In this document: piece by piece, positions 26,437-34,300 of the stretch | Layout: every line of letters starts with the position of its first letter | How positions within the stretch are numbered: the first letter of the stretch is position 1 | Assembly (NCBI RefSeq): GCF_001750165.1 | Contig: NZ_CP015412.1 | Coordinates: 992,001-1,056,000 of the forward strand | Direction of reading: 5' to 3' | Length of the DNA: 64,000 nt | Source: Pseudoalteromonas luteoviolacea | GTDB lineage: Bacteria; Pseudomonadota; Gammaproteobacteria; Enterobacterales; Alteromonadaceae | Made by a program: the position numbers and the translations under genes | The notes under the pieces: generated by a model | The model's database searches: none | The model's input: the letters and a program-made list of their open reading frames with translations, nothing else | Told to the model about the DNA's origin: nothing

Positions 26437-27171
26437 TTACTTTGCAGCGCTGCCGACGTCTAATTTATCAAACCATTCTAAAAACTCGTGAACTTTGTCG
26501 CCCTTATACAGTTTTCCATGGTTCGGCGCGAGTATATGTAAGTCAAGCTCTCTTACCCGAGAAATCCAATTAGCTTTTGCTTGGTTTGAAGGCATCCAGC
26601 GTTTATGAAATGACTCAATATGTTTTACATGTTGGGCAAAGTCCTCTACGAACTTACTGTCATTGGGGGCTTTTATGGCTGAGCCAACATTGGCGCTCAT
26701 AAGAATTTTGGCTGCTGGGTCAAAAAGCTGGAAATTCCCAGCAGAATGTAGGTAGTGTGCTGGCAGTAAACGCAGGCGTACTCCTCCGAGCTGGATCTCA
26801 CCACCTTCATCATTAATTCCCTCAAAATGTAAATTATCGAGATCGAAATGACCGATAAATCTGTCCCAAAGAGACGGCGCGTATAATGTGGCATTTGAAA
26901 TAGCTTTATCCCATAAGCTGAGTGTTGCAATCAAATCAGGGTCTTGATGGGACGCAAATAAGGTGGTTAATTTCTCAAGTTCTGTATGCTGCAATACGGC
27001 TGCTAGCATAGGCGAGAAAAGCTCAATACCGCCAGGGTCCATGAGCATGGATTCATATTCTGTATGAATGAAGTACTGATTTATACAGCCCTGTGTATCT
27101 TGTGTTGTGCCATTGCACTCTAACATCATCCAACTGTGAGTTTTGGTTTTGTATAATTCCGCTAGTTTCAC
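26437..27171 (-). CDS. ODP-like metallo-beta-lactamase-fold di-iron protein, altered ligand set
   Basis: 244-aa protein of the flavodiiron/ODP type MBL branch without a flavodoxin domain. Ligand motifs: H75-x-D77-x-D79 in SHQDPD, H139 in LPAHYLHSAGNF, H218 in APNHG. The bridging Asp expected in a SGDxG-like loop is Asn161 (SANVGS). ODP proteins in spirochaetes bind di-iron and O2 and signal to chemoreceptors. Its ATG overlaps the stop of the chemoreceptor-like gene (ATGA, 27168-27171), so the two are translationally coupled. Could instead be an enzyme; the partner makes sensing more likely. Confidence 0.78.
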   Translation of the reverse strand: MKLAELYKTKTHSWMMLECNGTTQDTQGCINQYFIHTEYESMLMDPGGIELFSPMLAAVLQHTELEKLTTLFASHQDPDLIATLSLWDKAISNATLYAPSLWDRFIGHFDLDNLHFEGINDEGGEIQLGGVRLRLLPAHYLHSAGNFQLFDPAAKILMSANVGSAIKAPNDSKFVEDFAQHVKHIESFHKRWMPSNQAKANWISRVRELDLHILAPNHGKLYKGDKVHEFLEWFDKLDVGSAAK

Positions 27172-27785
27172 TTTAACACTCCCCGTAAGGTATGAATTTC
27201 GCTTAAGTTATATACAACTGCAGTTTTTATTGTTTTAGCTGCACTGGCTATGAAATCTGAAACTGACTGTAAGCTATCGCTAAAGTCTCCAGCATTGGTT
27301 GCTTCTACTCGGCTTGTCACTGCGATATATTCAGCGCTTTGCATTTGTTTTTGGATGTCTTCAAAATGATTTTCCAGTTCACTCAAGGCAAGAGAAAGCT
27401 GTGAAGCTGCACGGCGCTGTGACTTCAGTGCTTGCTGGTACATCGCATCTACTTGGTTTGATTTTATCAATGTTCTAAGTTCGTTCATTTGATGGAAGTA
27501 CTGGCTACTTCTTACAAGTTTGTGCGCAACTCTAAATAACTGATTTGATAGCTCAGCTATTTTTGTGGTGGAGGCAATGGTCTGCTCTGAAAATTCGTCG
27601 ATAAAATTAGTAATGGGTTTAAAACCAAGCGCAGCATCACCCGCTCTAAGTGCTACAACCCTTGCATTTTTTGCCGTCAAGGATAGGTTTTTTGCTTGTG
27701 TTAATATGGACTCTAAATTAGCGATTATTTGCGCTACGCGTACGAAATTCTCAACCACTTTTGCATCATCGCCTAAAGTCATCAT
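27168..27785 (-). CDS. Soluble chemoreceptor-like coiled-coil protein, degenerate signalling tip
   Basis: 205 aa, all helical in look, with no membrane segment. Residues 36-60 (LTAKNARVVALRAGDAALGF, KPITNF) align with the chemoreceptor hairpin tip LALNAAIEAARAGE...GRGFAVVADEV: the RAG and GF positions are kept, but most residues that bind CheA and CheW differ. Heptad-like helices flank it. Translationally coupled to the ODP-like gene. It probably forms a receptor-like dimer that carries the ODP signal to a non-standard output. ATG at 27785 or 27782, with AGG upstream. Confidence 0.7.
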   Translation of the reverse strand: MMTLGDDAKVVENFVRVAQIIANLESILTQAKNLSLTAKNARVVALRAGDAALGFKPITNFIDEFSEQTIASTTKIAELSNQLFRVAHKLVRSSQYFHQMNELRTLIKSNQVDAMYQQALKSQRRAASQLSLALSELENHFEDIQKQMQSAEYIAVTSRVEATNAGDFSDSLQSVSDFIASAAKTIKTAVVYNLSEIHTLRGVLK

Positions 27786-27949
27786 AACCTGATCCCGATA
27801 ATTTAACCCCTATTAGATTTAGGACAAAAATCGCTTAAATTCCAGAAATCTAAACAATCAATTTTTAAACCGACTGTTAAAGTTTAGCATCAGTGTCTAA
27901 GCTTAATAGATACTTAAGGAACTGTTTATAACACCAATATCTTGCGTCA

Positions 27950-30232
27950 ATGCATATGAATCGATTAACTCAAAAACTCTTACTTAGTTTGTTTTTTCTG
28001 CTCGTTGGCCTTTCTTTTGGTGTTCAGATTAGCCAGTTTGTCGAAAATTGGATTTTCACTGAAGTCGGGCAATACGGCAACGAATCGCTAATAGAGCTAT
28101 TTAATTACTTTTCATTGGGCATCATCGGTTTTGTGATGGCTATTGTACTCGGTGGTGGCGTTATTTACTTTGCGCGAAAAAAACAGCAAGAAATCGGCTT
28201 TGGGGAACATGGTGAGTTGTATTATGAGGTGTTTAGAGAGTGCCTCACAGCGCAGTTTTTAGTTTGTGAAAACGGGACTTTATATGCTGTTAGTCAAGGC
28301 TTTTGCAAACAAATTGGTGAATCAGAGGATGCGCTGATTGCCAAAGGGCTTAAGGGGTTAGTTGACGAAGCCAGTCATGAGTTATTTACACAATGGCAAG
28401 CGCAGGGCGGTGATTTTGAACAGCTTGTTTTGACTTTATCTGAGGCTAAAACTGAGCAAGTTCACATAACCGTTTCGCTCAATCATACACACTTACAAGG
28501 TGTGTTTTTAGGTCAATTAGTTGATGTAGCGAAGCAAAGAGAGCTTCAAAAGCAGCATGAGCTGTTAGCTATTACGCTCAGCTCTGTTGGAGATGGGGTT
28601 GTCTGTACTGATAATAACAACCAAATCACCTTTATGAATCCCGTGGCAGAGGCTGTTTTGGCACTGTTAACCGATGAGGTTAAAGGGAAAGATTTTAAAG
28701 AAGTCATGCCCTTATTTCATGAAGATAGCAAAGAGGCTATTAGTGACCCTATGCAACAAGCAATGACGGAGTTGCAAACAATTAGTTTGAATGAGCTTAT
28801 TTGTTTTAGGAACCATCTTGGGTTAGATTTCGCCATTGAAGTATGTTGCTCACCTATTTTCATTCGCGGCGAGAAAATTGCCGGTGCTGTGTTAGTGTTC
28901 CAAGATGTTACAGAGTCCCGGATGATGCGCAAGAGGATGAATCATTTAGCGCATCATGATGCGCTAACGGGCTTGCCTAATCGATTACTTCTTCAAGATC
29001 GGCTGGTTCAGTCGTGCAAAAGAGCCAAACGCCATAAGCACCAATTTGCGCTGATTTTTTTAGATTTAAATAAATTCAAAGCGATTAATGACTCCCTAGG
29101 TCATGACAGTGGCGACGAGCTGTTGAAACAGGTGGCCAAGCGCTTAACTGCAAGTATCAGAGCATGTGATACCGTTTCACGCATAGGGGGAGATGAATTT
29201 GTACTGCTAATCGATAGTATGGATGACAGAAGACATGTGCGTCATGTTGTTGAGAAGATATTTCAAGCTTCAAGTGGAGATTACGAATTAAGGTCGAGGC
29301 AAGTCAAAGTCTCATTCAGCGCTGGGGTTGCACTATATCCAGAAGATGGAGAAAACGCAGATAGTTTAATGAAAAGTGCAGACACGGCCATGTATAGAGC
29401 CAAAAAGGTGGGTCATTCGAATTATCAATTTTATTGCGCGGAGCTAGATAAAGAAGCAGAACTTTATTTAGAAAAAGAAACAGCGATGATAGCAGCCCTG
29501 CATCAAAAAGCCTTTTTGCCTCACTTTCAACCAATATATAACGCACAGACTTTAGAGATTGAGAAGTTGGAAGTATTGGCACGTTGGCAGTATGGATCAG
29601 AACTCATTGTTGCTGAACAATTTGTAGATATCGCCGAAAGTGCGGGGATCAATGGTCACCTTAGCATGTATGTTTTTGAGCTTGCTATGCCACACTTTGT
29701 TAAGTGGAGCACTCAATACCCGAAGTTGAAGCTGTGCTTAAATTTATCGATAAAACATTTACTTAATGGTATGTTTTCTGAGCAGTTAATGACTTTGTTA
29801 GATAAATTCAAGCTGCAGCCTGAGCAGTTTGAATTGGAAATTGCGGAGCGGCCTTTGTTAGAGCGTGCCGATGAACTTAAATCTACTCTAGATTCGTTGA
29901 GCTGTTTAGGCTTCAACTTAGCGATTGATGATTTTGGTCTTGGTCATACCAACCCTTCTCTGCTAAGGGAGCTACATTTTGACTCAATTAAGATTGATCC
30001 AAGTTTCATCAATGAAATGGGTGGAGGTGAGCACCAAGATGATCTTGCTTTGGTGATGATTAATATTGCAAAAAGTCTCGGGGTTAATTGTATTGCAGAA
30101 GGGGTAGAATGTGAGGTACAGGCAAAAACCTTAGCATCTTATGGATGTGATCAATTACAGGGTCACCTATTTTCTAAACCTATATCAAGTGAAGACGTTG
30201 ATGCTTTGTTGGGCAAAATAAGTAAGGCGTAA
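27950..30232 (+). CDS. Membrane PAS-GGDEF-EAL c-di-GMP protein
   Basis: 760 aa: two membrane segments (near residues 9-30 and 45-75), a divergent PAS-like region, a clear PAS domain (about 204-315), GGDEF (residues about 413-417, SRIGGDEF) with an RxxD inhibitory site (RACD) five residues before, and an EAL domain starting EVLARW near 540. EAL metal and catalytic positions look kept (IDDFGLG, IKID, EGVE, GCDQLQG), though loop 6 reads DFGLGH rather than DFGTGY. Both synthesis and breakdown of c-di-GMP are possible. Divergent from the ODP pair across 164 bases. Confidence 0.9.
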   Translation: MHMNRLTQKLLLSLFFLLVGLSFGVQISQFVENWIFTEVGQYGNESLIELFNYFSLGIIGFVMAIVLGGGVIYFARKKQQEIGFGEHGELYYEVFRECLTAQFLVCENGTLYAVSQGFCKQIGESEDALIAKGLKGLVDEASHELFTQWQAQGGDFEQLVLTLSEAKTEQVHITVSLNHTHLQGVFLGQLVDVAKQRELQKQHELLAITLSSVGDGVVCTDNNNQITFMNPVAEAVLALLTDEVKGKDFKEVMPLFHEDSKEAISDPMQQAMTELQTISLNELICFRNHLGLDFAIEVCCSPIFIRGEKIAGAVLVFQDVTESRMMRKRMNHLAHHDALTGLPNRLLLQDRLVQSCKRAKRHKHQFALIFLDLNKFKAINDSLGHDSGDELLKQVAKRLTASIRACDTVSRIGGDEFVLLIDSMDDRRHVRHVVEKIFQASSGDYELRSRQVKVSFSAGVALYPEDGENADSLMKSADTAMYRAKKVGHSNYQFYCAELDKEAELYLEKETAMIAALHQKAFLPHFQPIYNAQTLEIEKLEVLARWQYGSELIVAEQFVDIAESAGINGHLSMYVFELAMPHFVKWSTQYPKLKLCLNLSIKHLLNGMFSEQLMTLLDKFKLQPEQFELEIAERPLLERADELKSTLDSLSCLGFNLAIDDFGLGHTNPSLLRELHFDSIKIDPSFINEMGGGEHQDDLALVMINIAKSLGVNCIAEGVECEVQAKTLASYGCDQLQGHLFSKPISSEDVDALLGKISKA

Positions 30233-30885
30233 AATCTTCATATTACTTCGCTGTAGTACTTTAACTCCCAAAGCTGTTGTCAAACTTTATGGTGTGACGT
30301 TAGAACTGTCTATATTTGAAAAATGTACTTTTGATTGGCAGACACTGCTGTTTTTAATTGCTATTAATGCAATTTTTAAGCTCATTAAACGAAGCTGTAT
30401 ATTTTCCGGATCTTGCCTTGTAATTGCACTAAATAAAGTATTTATAAAGTGGTATCAGCGTATTAAGTCATGAGACCAAAACGCCATTTTTATGCATAAA
30501 AATCAATAAAATTTAATTTGCCCAGATACGGTTCGAGGCCCTGTTTTTACTGGGATTATAGCGGAGTCTTTAATTGTTCATAATGCTTATGTGATTATGT
30601 CATTAAGCATTCATAAATATGTTTAAAAATTAGTTGACTTAGAGGGGCATCCCTATAAGATGAACATAGACAGAATTTCGGTCAGTGTTTATAAATCTCC
30701 ATTACGTTGTTGTATAAGTGTTAGCTTGTAGTAGTACCGTCCTGAAGTTTTATCACCGGCAAAATTTAGGTCTATGCGCCCACAAGGGCATAGGTTTGCC
30801 AGTTTATAAAGATGGATTCTCTTTAAGCAGTGTAGAATTTGCTTTTAAGGATTGGCATTTATATTTTTTATCAGGATTTATTATT
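30233..30885 (+). other. Long intergenic region / probable cold-shock mRNA leader
   Basis: About 650 bases with no supported gene. An open frame from 30718 runs into the csp gene but its extra N-terminus does not match any cold-shock protein, so this part is probably the long untranslated leader typical of cspA-like genes. A TTGACT at 30634 and TATAAG at 30654 are only 14 bases apart and overlap a small AGGG/CCCT hairpin; no promoter is called. Confidence 0.45.
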
Positions 30886-31095
30886 ATGTCTAATACTTTA
30901 ACAGGTACAGTAAAGTGGTTTAACGAGTCAAAAGGCTTTGGTTTTATCGCTCAGGAAAATGGCCCAGACGTTTTTGCACACTTCAGTGCAATCAAAGGCG
31001 ACGGTTTCCGTACTCTAGCTGAAGGCGAGCGTGTAGAGTTTAAACTTACTACAGGCCAAAAAGGTCCTCAAGCTGAGGAAATCGTTAAGCTGTAA
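30886..31095 (+). CDS. Cold-shock protein, CspA family
   Basis: 69-aa single cold-shock domain with both RNA-binding motifs: KGFGFI (RNP1) and VFAHFS (RNP2), after GTVKWFNESK. Binds single-stranded RNA and melts secondary structure. ATG 30886 gives the standard length. Followed at once by a strong terminator, so it is monocistronic; the long upstream leader suggests cold-dependent post-transcriptional control. Confidence 0.95.
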   Translation: MSNTLTGTVKWFNESKGFGFIAQENGPDVFAHFSAIKGDGFRTLAEGERVEFKLTTGQKGPQAEEIVKL

Positions 31096-31118
31096 CTGTC
31101 ACAGTTTATACGAATTTT

Positions 31119-31147
31119 AAAAGGCAAGCTTCGCTTGCCTTTTTTAT
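31119..31147 (+). terminator. Rho-independent terminator after csp
   Basis: Perfect 11-bp stem AAAAGGCAAGC (31119-31129) with GCTTGCCTTTT (31133-31143), TTC loop, then a T-rich tail. Confidence 0.93.
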
Positions 31148-31329
31148 TGCCTATCACACGCTGTTCTATACTTACTTCTCCTACACAATTCATTACCTTA
31201 TTAATACTTGCTCATGCTTCTTTGCGCGCTTATTTAAAGCGTGTCACGTTATTTTATTACTTTACCCGTATTATTAAATCGGTAGGTGCTTACTCAGCCA
31301 TAATAAATAAGGTGAATAGTATGAATAAT

Positions 31330-31347
31330 TAAATTGTCGACAATTTA
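31330..31347. promoter_or_regulatory. Palindromic operator, likely for PrpR (site 1)
   Basis: A perfect 18-base palindrome with core ATTGTCGACAAT, the kind of dyad bound by GntR-family regulators of the FadR/VanR branch. It sits just upstream of the -35 of the prp promoter. Confidence 0.75.
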
Positions 31348-31359
31348 TCTGTTTGTAGG

Positions 31360-31388
31360 TTGACGTTAACGTAAAGTGTATCTATATT
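31360..31388 (+). promoter_or_regulatory. Sigma-70 promoter of the prp operon
   Basis: TTGACG (31360-31365), 17-base spacer, TATATT (31383-31388). Transcription would begin near 31395, about 30 bases before the prpR ATG. Confidence 0.65.
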
Positions 31389-31397
31389 GTTGGCAAT
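31386..31397. promoter_or_regulatory. PrpR operator (site 2), overlapping the -10 and start
   Basis: ATTGTTGGCAAT matches 10 of 12 bases of the core of site 1, centred 53 bases away (about five helical turns). Bound regulator here would block polymerase directly, implying autorepression. Confidence 0.6.
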
Positions 31398-31424
31398 CGA
31401 TAAAAACTATTGTGTGATCATTTA

Positions 31425-32090
31425 ATGAGCTTCTTTCAAGAAAAAGCTGTAACTTCTTCAGATAAAACGTTTTTTCATTTAAGAGAAGAGATCGTTGAAG
31501 GTCATATATCAGCAGGTTCAAAGCTGAGTGAAGTTGAATTGTCGACAAAGTATGAGGTCAGCCGTGCAGTAGTTCGTGAAGCAATTAATCGCTTAGAAGC
31601 ATGTAATATTGTTGAACGTAAAGCCAATGTTGGTGCACGAGTAGTCACTTTAACATCCGAAGGTTTATTGGAGCTGTATCAGATCCGTGAAGCGTTAGAA
31701 GGCATGGCAGCAAGACTTGCAGCCCAAAATATGCCGGATGCTGAGATCAATCAATTGAGCAGCCTGTTAGAAGGTCAACAGGATGAGGTGAAGCAGCGCA
31801 ACGTCTACTACCAAGAGGCGGGTGATCTGGATTTTCATTATCGAATTATTGTTGGCAGTCAAAATCAGCAACTGATTACTATGTTGAGCAATGGAATTTA
31901 CCATTTAGCAAGAATGTATCGAGTTCAGCTAGGTATGACTGGACCAAGAGTGACAACAGCTTATGATGAGCACATACATATCGTAAGAGCCATCGCAAAT
32001 CGAGATGGCGAATTGGCTGAAATATTAATGCGACGCCATATTCAATACTCAAAAAATAATATCGCCGTCAAGCTATCAAACATGAAGTAA
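31425..32090 (+). CDS. prpR: GntR-family regulator of the methylcitrate operon
   Basis: 221-aa repressor-type regulator: N-terminal winged helix (FFHLREEIVEGHISAGSKLS, EVELSTKYEVSRAVVREAI) and a C-terminal FCD-type helical effector domain (LYQIREALEGMAARLAA; DLDFHYRII with metal-type His). The ATG 31425 is preferred over GTG 31410. Position at the head of prpB-prpC-acnD-prpF indicates control of propionate use, probably with a methylcitrate-like effector. A third operator-like dyad lies inside its own coding sequence at 31538-31549. In enterobacteria PrpR is a sigma-54 activator, so this is the non-orthologous GntR type. Confidence 0.87.
   Translation: MSFFQEKAVTSSDKTFFHLREEIVEGHISAGSKLSEVELSTKYEVSRAVVREAINRLEACNIVERKANVGARVVTLTSEGLLELYQIREALEGMAARLAAQNMPDAEINQLSSLLEGQQDEVKQRNVYYQEAGDLDFHYRIIVGSQNQQLITMLSNGIYHLARMYRVQLGMTGPRVTTAYDEHIHIVRAIANRDGELAEILMRRHIQYSKNNIAVKLSNMK
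31538..31549. promoter_or_regulatory. Operator-like dyad inside prpR (site 3)
   Basis: ATTGTCGACAAA matches 11 of 12 bases of the site 1 core, within the prpR reading frame and 152 bases downstream of site 2 centre. It may serve looping or roadblock repression, or be chance. Confidence 0.45.
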
Positions 32091-32113
32091 ACATCACAGG
32101 AGAGTACACCATC

Positions 32114-32992
32114 ATGAGTGCAGGAAAAAAATTTCGTGACGCGTTAAATGCAAATCAACCATTACAGATTGTAGGTACGATTAACGCTTACAGTGCGATT
32201 ATGGCAAAGCAAATAGGTCACCAAGCAATTTATTTATCTGGTGGTGGTGTGGCCAATGCATCATACGGATTACCTGATTTAGGTATGACCTCTTTAAATG
32301 ATGTGATTGCAGACGTGCAGCGTATTACATCTGCTTGTGATTTACCTCTGATGGTAGATATTGATACTGGGTGGGGTGGTGCATTTAACATCGCCAAAAC
32401 TATTCGTGATATGGAAAAAGCAGGCGCTGCGGCGGTACATATTGAAGACCAAGTGGCGCAAAAGCGCTGTGGTCATAGACCAAACAAAGAAATTGTATCA
32501 ACAGAAGAAATGGTCGACCGAATTAAAGCCGCAGTGGATGCGCGTACTGATAAAGACTTTTTTATTATGGCCCGTACAGATGCCTTTGCTCAAGAAGGCC
32601 TAGACGCTGCGATTGCACGTGCGAAAGCCTATGTTGAGGCGGGTGCTGACGGCATTTTTGCAGAAGCGATTCAAACCGAAGAACACTACAGAGCCTTTTC
32701 AGAAGCGCTGGGTGTACCAATCTTAGCGAACATGACAGAGTTTGGTAAGACTGAACTTTGGAGCAAGCAACAGCTTGGTGAGTGGGGGGTAGGCATGGTG
32801 TTATATCCATTAAGTGCATTCCGTGCAATGAACAAAGCTGCTGAGCTGGTATATCGTACATTGCTTGACGACGGTGACCAAAAAGCAGTTGTGGATACCA
32901 TGCAAACACGTATGGATTTATATGATTATCTTGGTTATCACGAATACGAGCAAAAACTTGATGCTCTGTTTGCCCAAGGTAAAAACAAGTAA
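32114..32992 (+). CDS. prpB: Methylisocitrate lyase
   Basis: 292 aa; cleaves 2-methylisocitrate to pyruvate and succinate in the last step of the methylcitrate cycle. The ICL/PEPM barrel is recognised by VDIDTGWGG (metal-binding Asp), the catalytic loop QKRCGHRPNKEIV and ARTDAFA. The active-site Cys lies in RCGH. An AGGAG site precedes ATG 32114, 23 bases after prpR. Confidence 0.95.
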   Translation: MSAGKKFRDALNANQPLQIVGTINAYSAIMAKQIGHQAIYLSGGGVANASYGLPDLGMTSLNDVIADVQRITSACDLPLMVDIDTGWGGAFNIAKTIRDMEKAGAAAVHIEDQVAQKRCGHRPNKEIVSTEEMVDRIKAAVDARTDKDFFIMARTDAFAQEGLDAAIARAKAYVEAGADGIFAEAIQTEEHYRAFSEALGVPILANMTEFGKTELWSKQQLGEWGVGMVLYPLSAFRAMNKAAELVYRTLLDDGDQKAVVDTMQTRMDLYDYLGYHEYEQKLDALFAQGKNK

Positions 32993-33075
32993 TAAATAAT
33001 AAAAGAGGGCGTGTTTCAGCACGCTCGAAAAAAGATTCTAAAATTCAGCAGGTAAAAAATTTTCAGGAGAAAGTG

Positions 33076-34197
33076 ATGGCTAAAGTACTAAGTGGTGCAG
33101 GTCTACGTGGTCAAGTAGCAGGGAAAACTGCATTATCAACAGTAGGAAAATCAGGTTCAGGGCTAACTTATCGTGGTTATGATGTGAAAGATTTGGCTGA
33201 GAACTGTCAGTTTGAAGAAGTTGCATACCTTATTCTTAAAGGCAAACTGCCAAATCAAAGCGAGCTTGACGAATATAAAGCCTTATTGAAGTCAATGCGT
33301 GGTTTACCTGTGGCACTGAAAGACGTGTTAGAACGAATTCCAGCAGATGCACACCCAATGGATGTGCTGCGTACAGGTTGCTCTATGTTGGGTAACTTGG
33401 AAGGCGAAGCTAGCTTTGATGAGCAAGGTAAAGTGACAGATCGAATGCTGGCGTGTTTCCCAAGTATCATTTGTTATTGGTATCGCTTTAGTCATGATGG
33501 CGTTCGCGTTGATGTTGAAACAGATGATGATTCTATCGGTGCGCATTTCTTACATCTACTGCGCGGTGAAAAGCCATCAGAACTTCACGAGCGCGTGATG
33601 CATGTATCACTTATTCTCTATGCTGAGCATGAGTTTAACGCATCGACTTTCACTGCGCGTGTATGTGCGTCGACACTATCAGACATGCATTCTTGTGTGA
33701 CTGGTGCAATTGGTTCACTGCGTGGTCCACTTCACGGTGGTGCTAATGAAGCTGCCATGGAGATGATTGAGCGTTTTGAATCTGCCGAACATGCTGAACA
33801 AGAAATGATGGGTATGTTAGAGCGCAAAGAAAAAATCATGGGCTTTGGCCATGCGATTTATTCTGAGTCAGATCCACGCAATGAAATTATTAAAACGTGG
33901 TCTGAAAAACTGGCTGCAGATGTTGGCGATACAGTGCTTTACCCTGTGTCTGTTCGCTGTGAAGAAGTGATGTGGCGCGAGAAGAAGTTATTCTGTAACG
34001 CAGATTTTTTCCATGCATCTGCGTATAACTTCATGGGGATCCCAACGAAGCTATTTACCCCAATTTTTGTAATGTCTCGCCTAACGGGCTGGGCTGCACA
34101 CGTGATGGAGCAGCGTGCGGATAATCGTATTATTCGCCCTTCGGCTGAATATACAGGTGAAGATCTTCGCCCAGTGCCTGCGATTGCAGCACGCTAG
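33076..34197 (+). CDS. prpC: 2-methylcitrate synthase
   Basis: 373 aa; condenses propionyl-CoA with oxaloacetate. Citrate-synthase motifs: GSLRGPLHGGANE (catalytic His), MGFGHAIYSESDPR (second His), and the C-terminal RPSAEYTG. The short length and operon context separate it from gltA. ATG 33076 follows AGGAG; the GTG three bases upstream is less likely. About 80 bases separate it from prpB. Confidence 0.94.
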   Translation: MAKVLSGAGLRGQVAGKTALSTVGKSGSGLTYRGYDVKDLAENCQFEEVAYLILKGKLPNQSELDEYKALLKSMRGLPVALKDVLERIPADAHPMDVLRTGCSMLGNLEGEASFDEQGKVTDRMLACFPSIICYWYRFSHDGVRVDVETDDDSIGAHFLHLLRGEKPSELHERVMHVSLILYAEHEFNASTFTARVCASTLSDMHSCVTGAIGSLRGPLHGGANEAAMEMIERFESAEHAEQEMMGMLERKEKIMGFGHAIYSESDPRNEIIKTWSEKLAADVGDTVLYPVSVRCEEVMWREKKLFCNADFFHASAYNFMGIPTKLFTPIFVMSRLTGWAAHVMEQRADNRIIRPSAEYTGEDLRPVPAIAAR

Positions 34198-34206
34198 TTT
34201 TAGCCG

Positions 34207-34263
34207 ACGACTTACTTAGCTCGTAAGTCGTGAGCATGCAGTGTTTTATAGTCGCTGCATGCT
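34207..34263. repeat. Two tandem intercistronic hairpins between prpC and acnD
   Basis: First: ACGACTTAC (34207-34215) with GTAAGTCGT (34223-34231). Second: AGCATGCAG (34233-34241) with CTGCATGCT (34255-34263). Neither has a T-run, so RNA processing or stability elements are more likely than terminators. Confidence 0.6.
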
Positions 34264-34300
34264 AAGCACACCGTCACATCTTCAGTTGGAAAAAGCAGTT

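Noticed and set aside
30634..30659. TTGACT and TATAAG as a promoter
   Set aside because: Spacing of 14 bases is too short and the region folds into a small hairpin.
30718..30885. N-terminal extension of the cold-shock protein
   Set aside because: The extra 56 residues match nothing in the family; ATG 30886 gives the standard length and a normal leader.
34241..34300. Longer start for acnD
   Set aside because: Lies within the second hairpin and lacks a ribosome site; ATG 34301 fits AcnD proteins.
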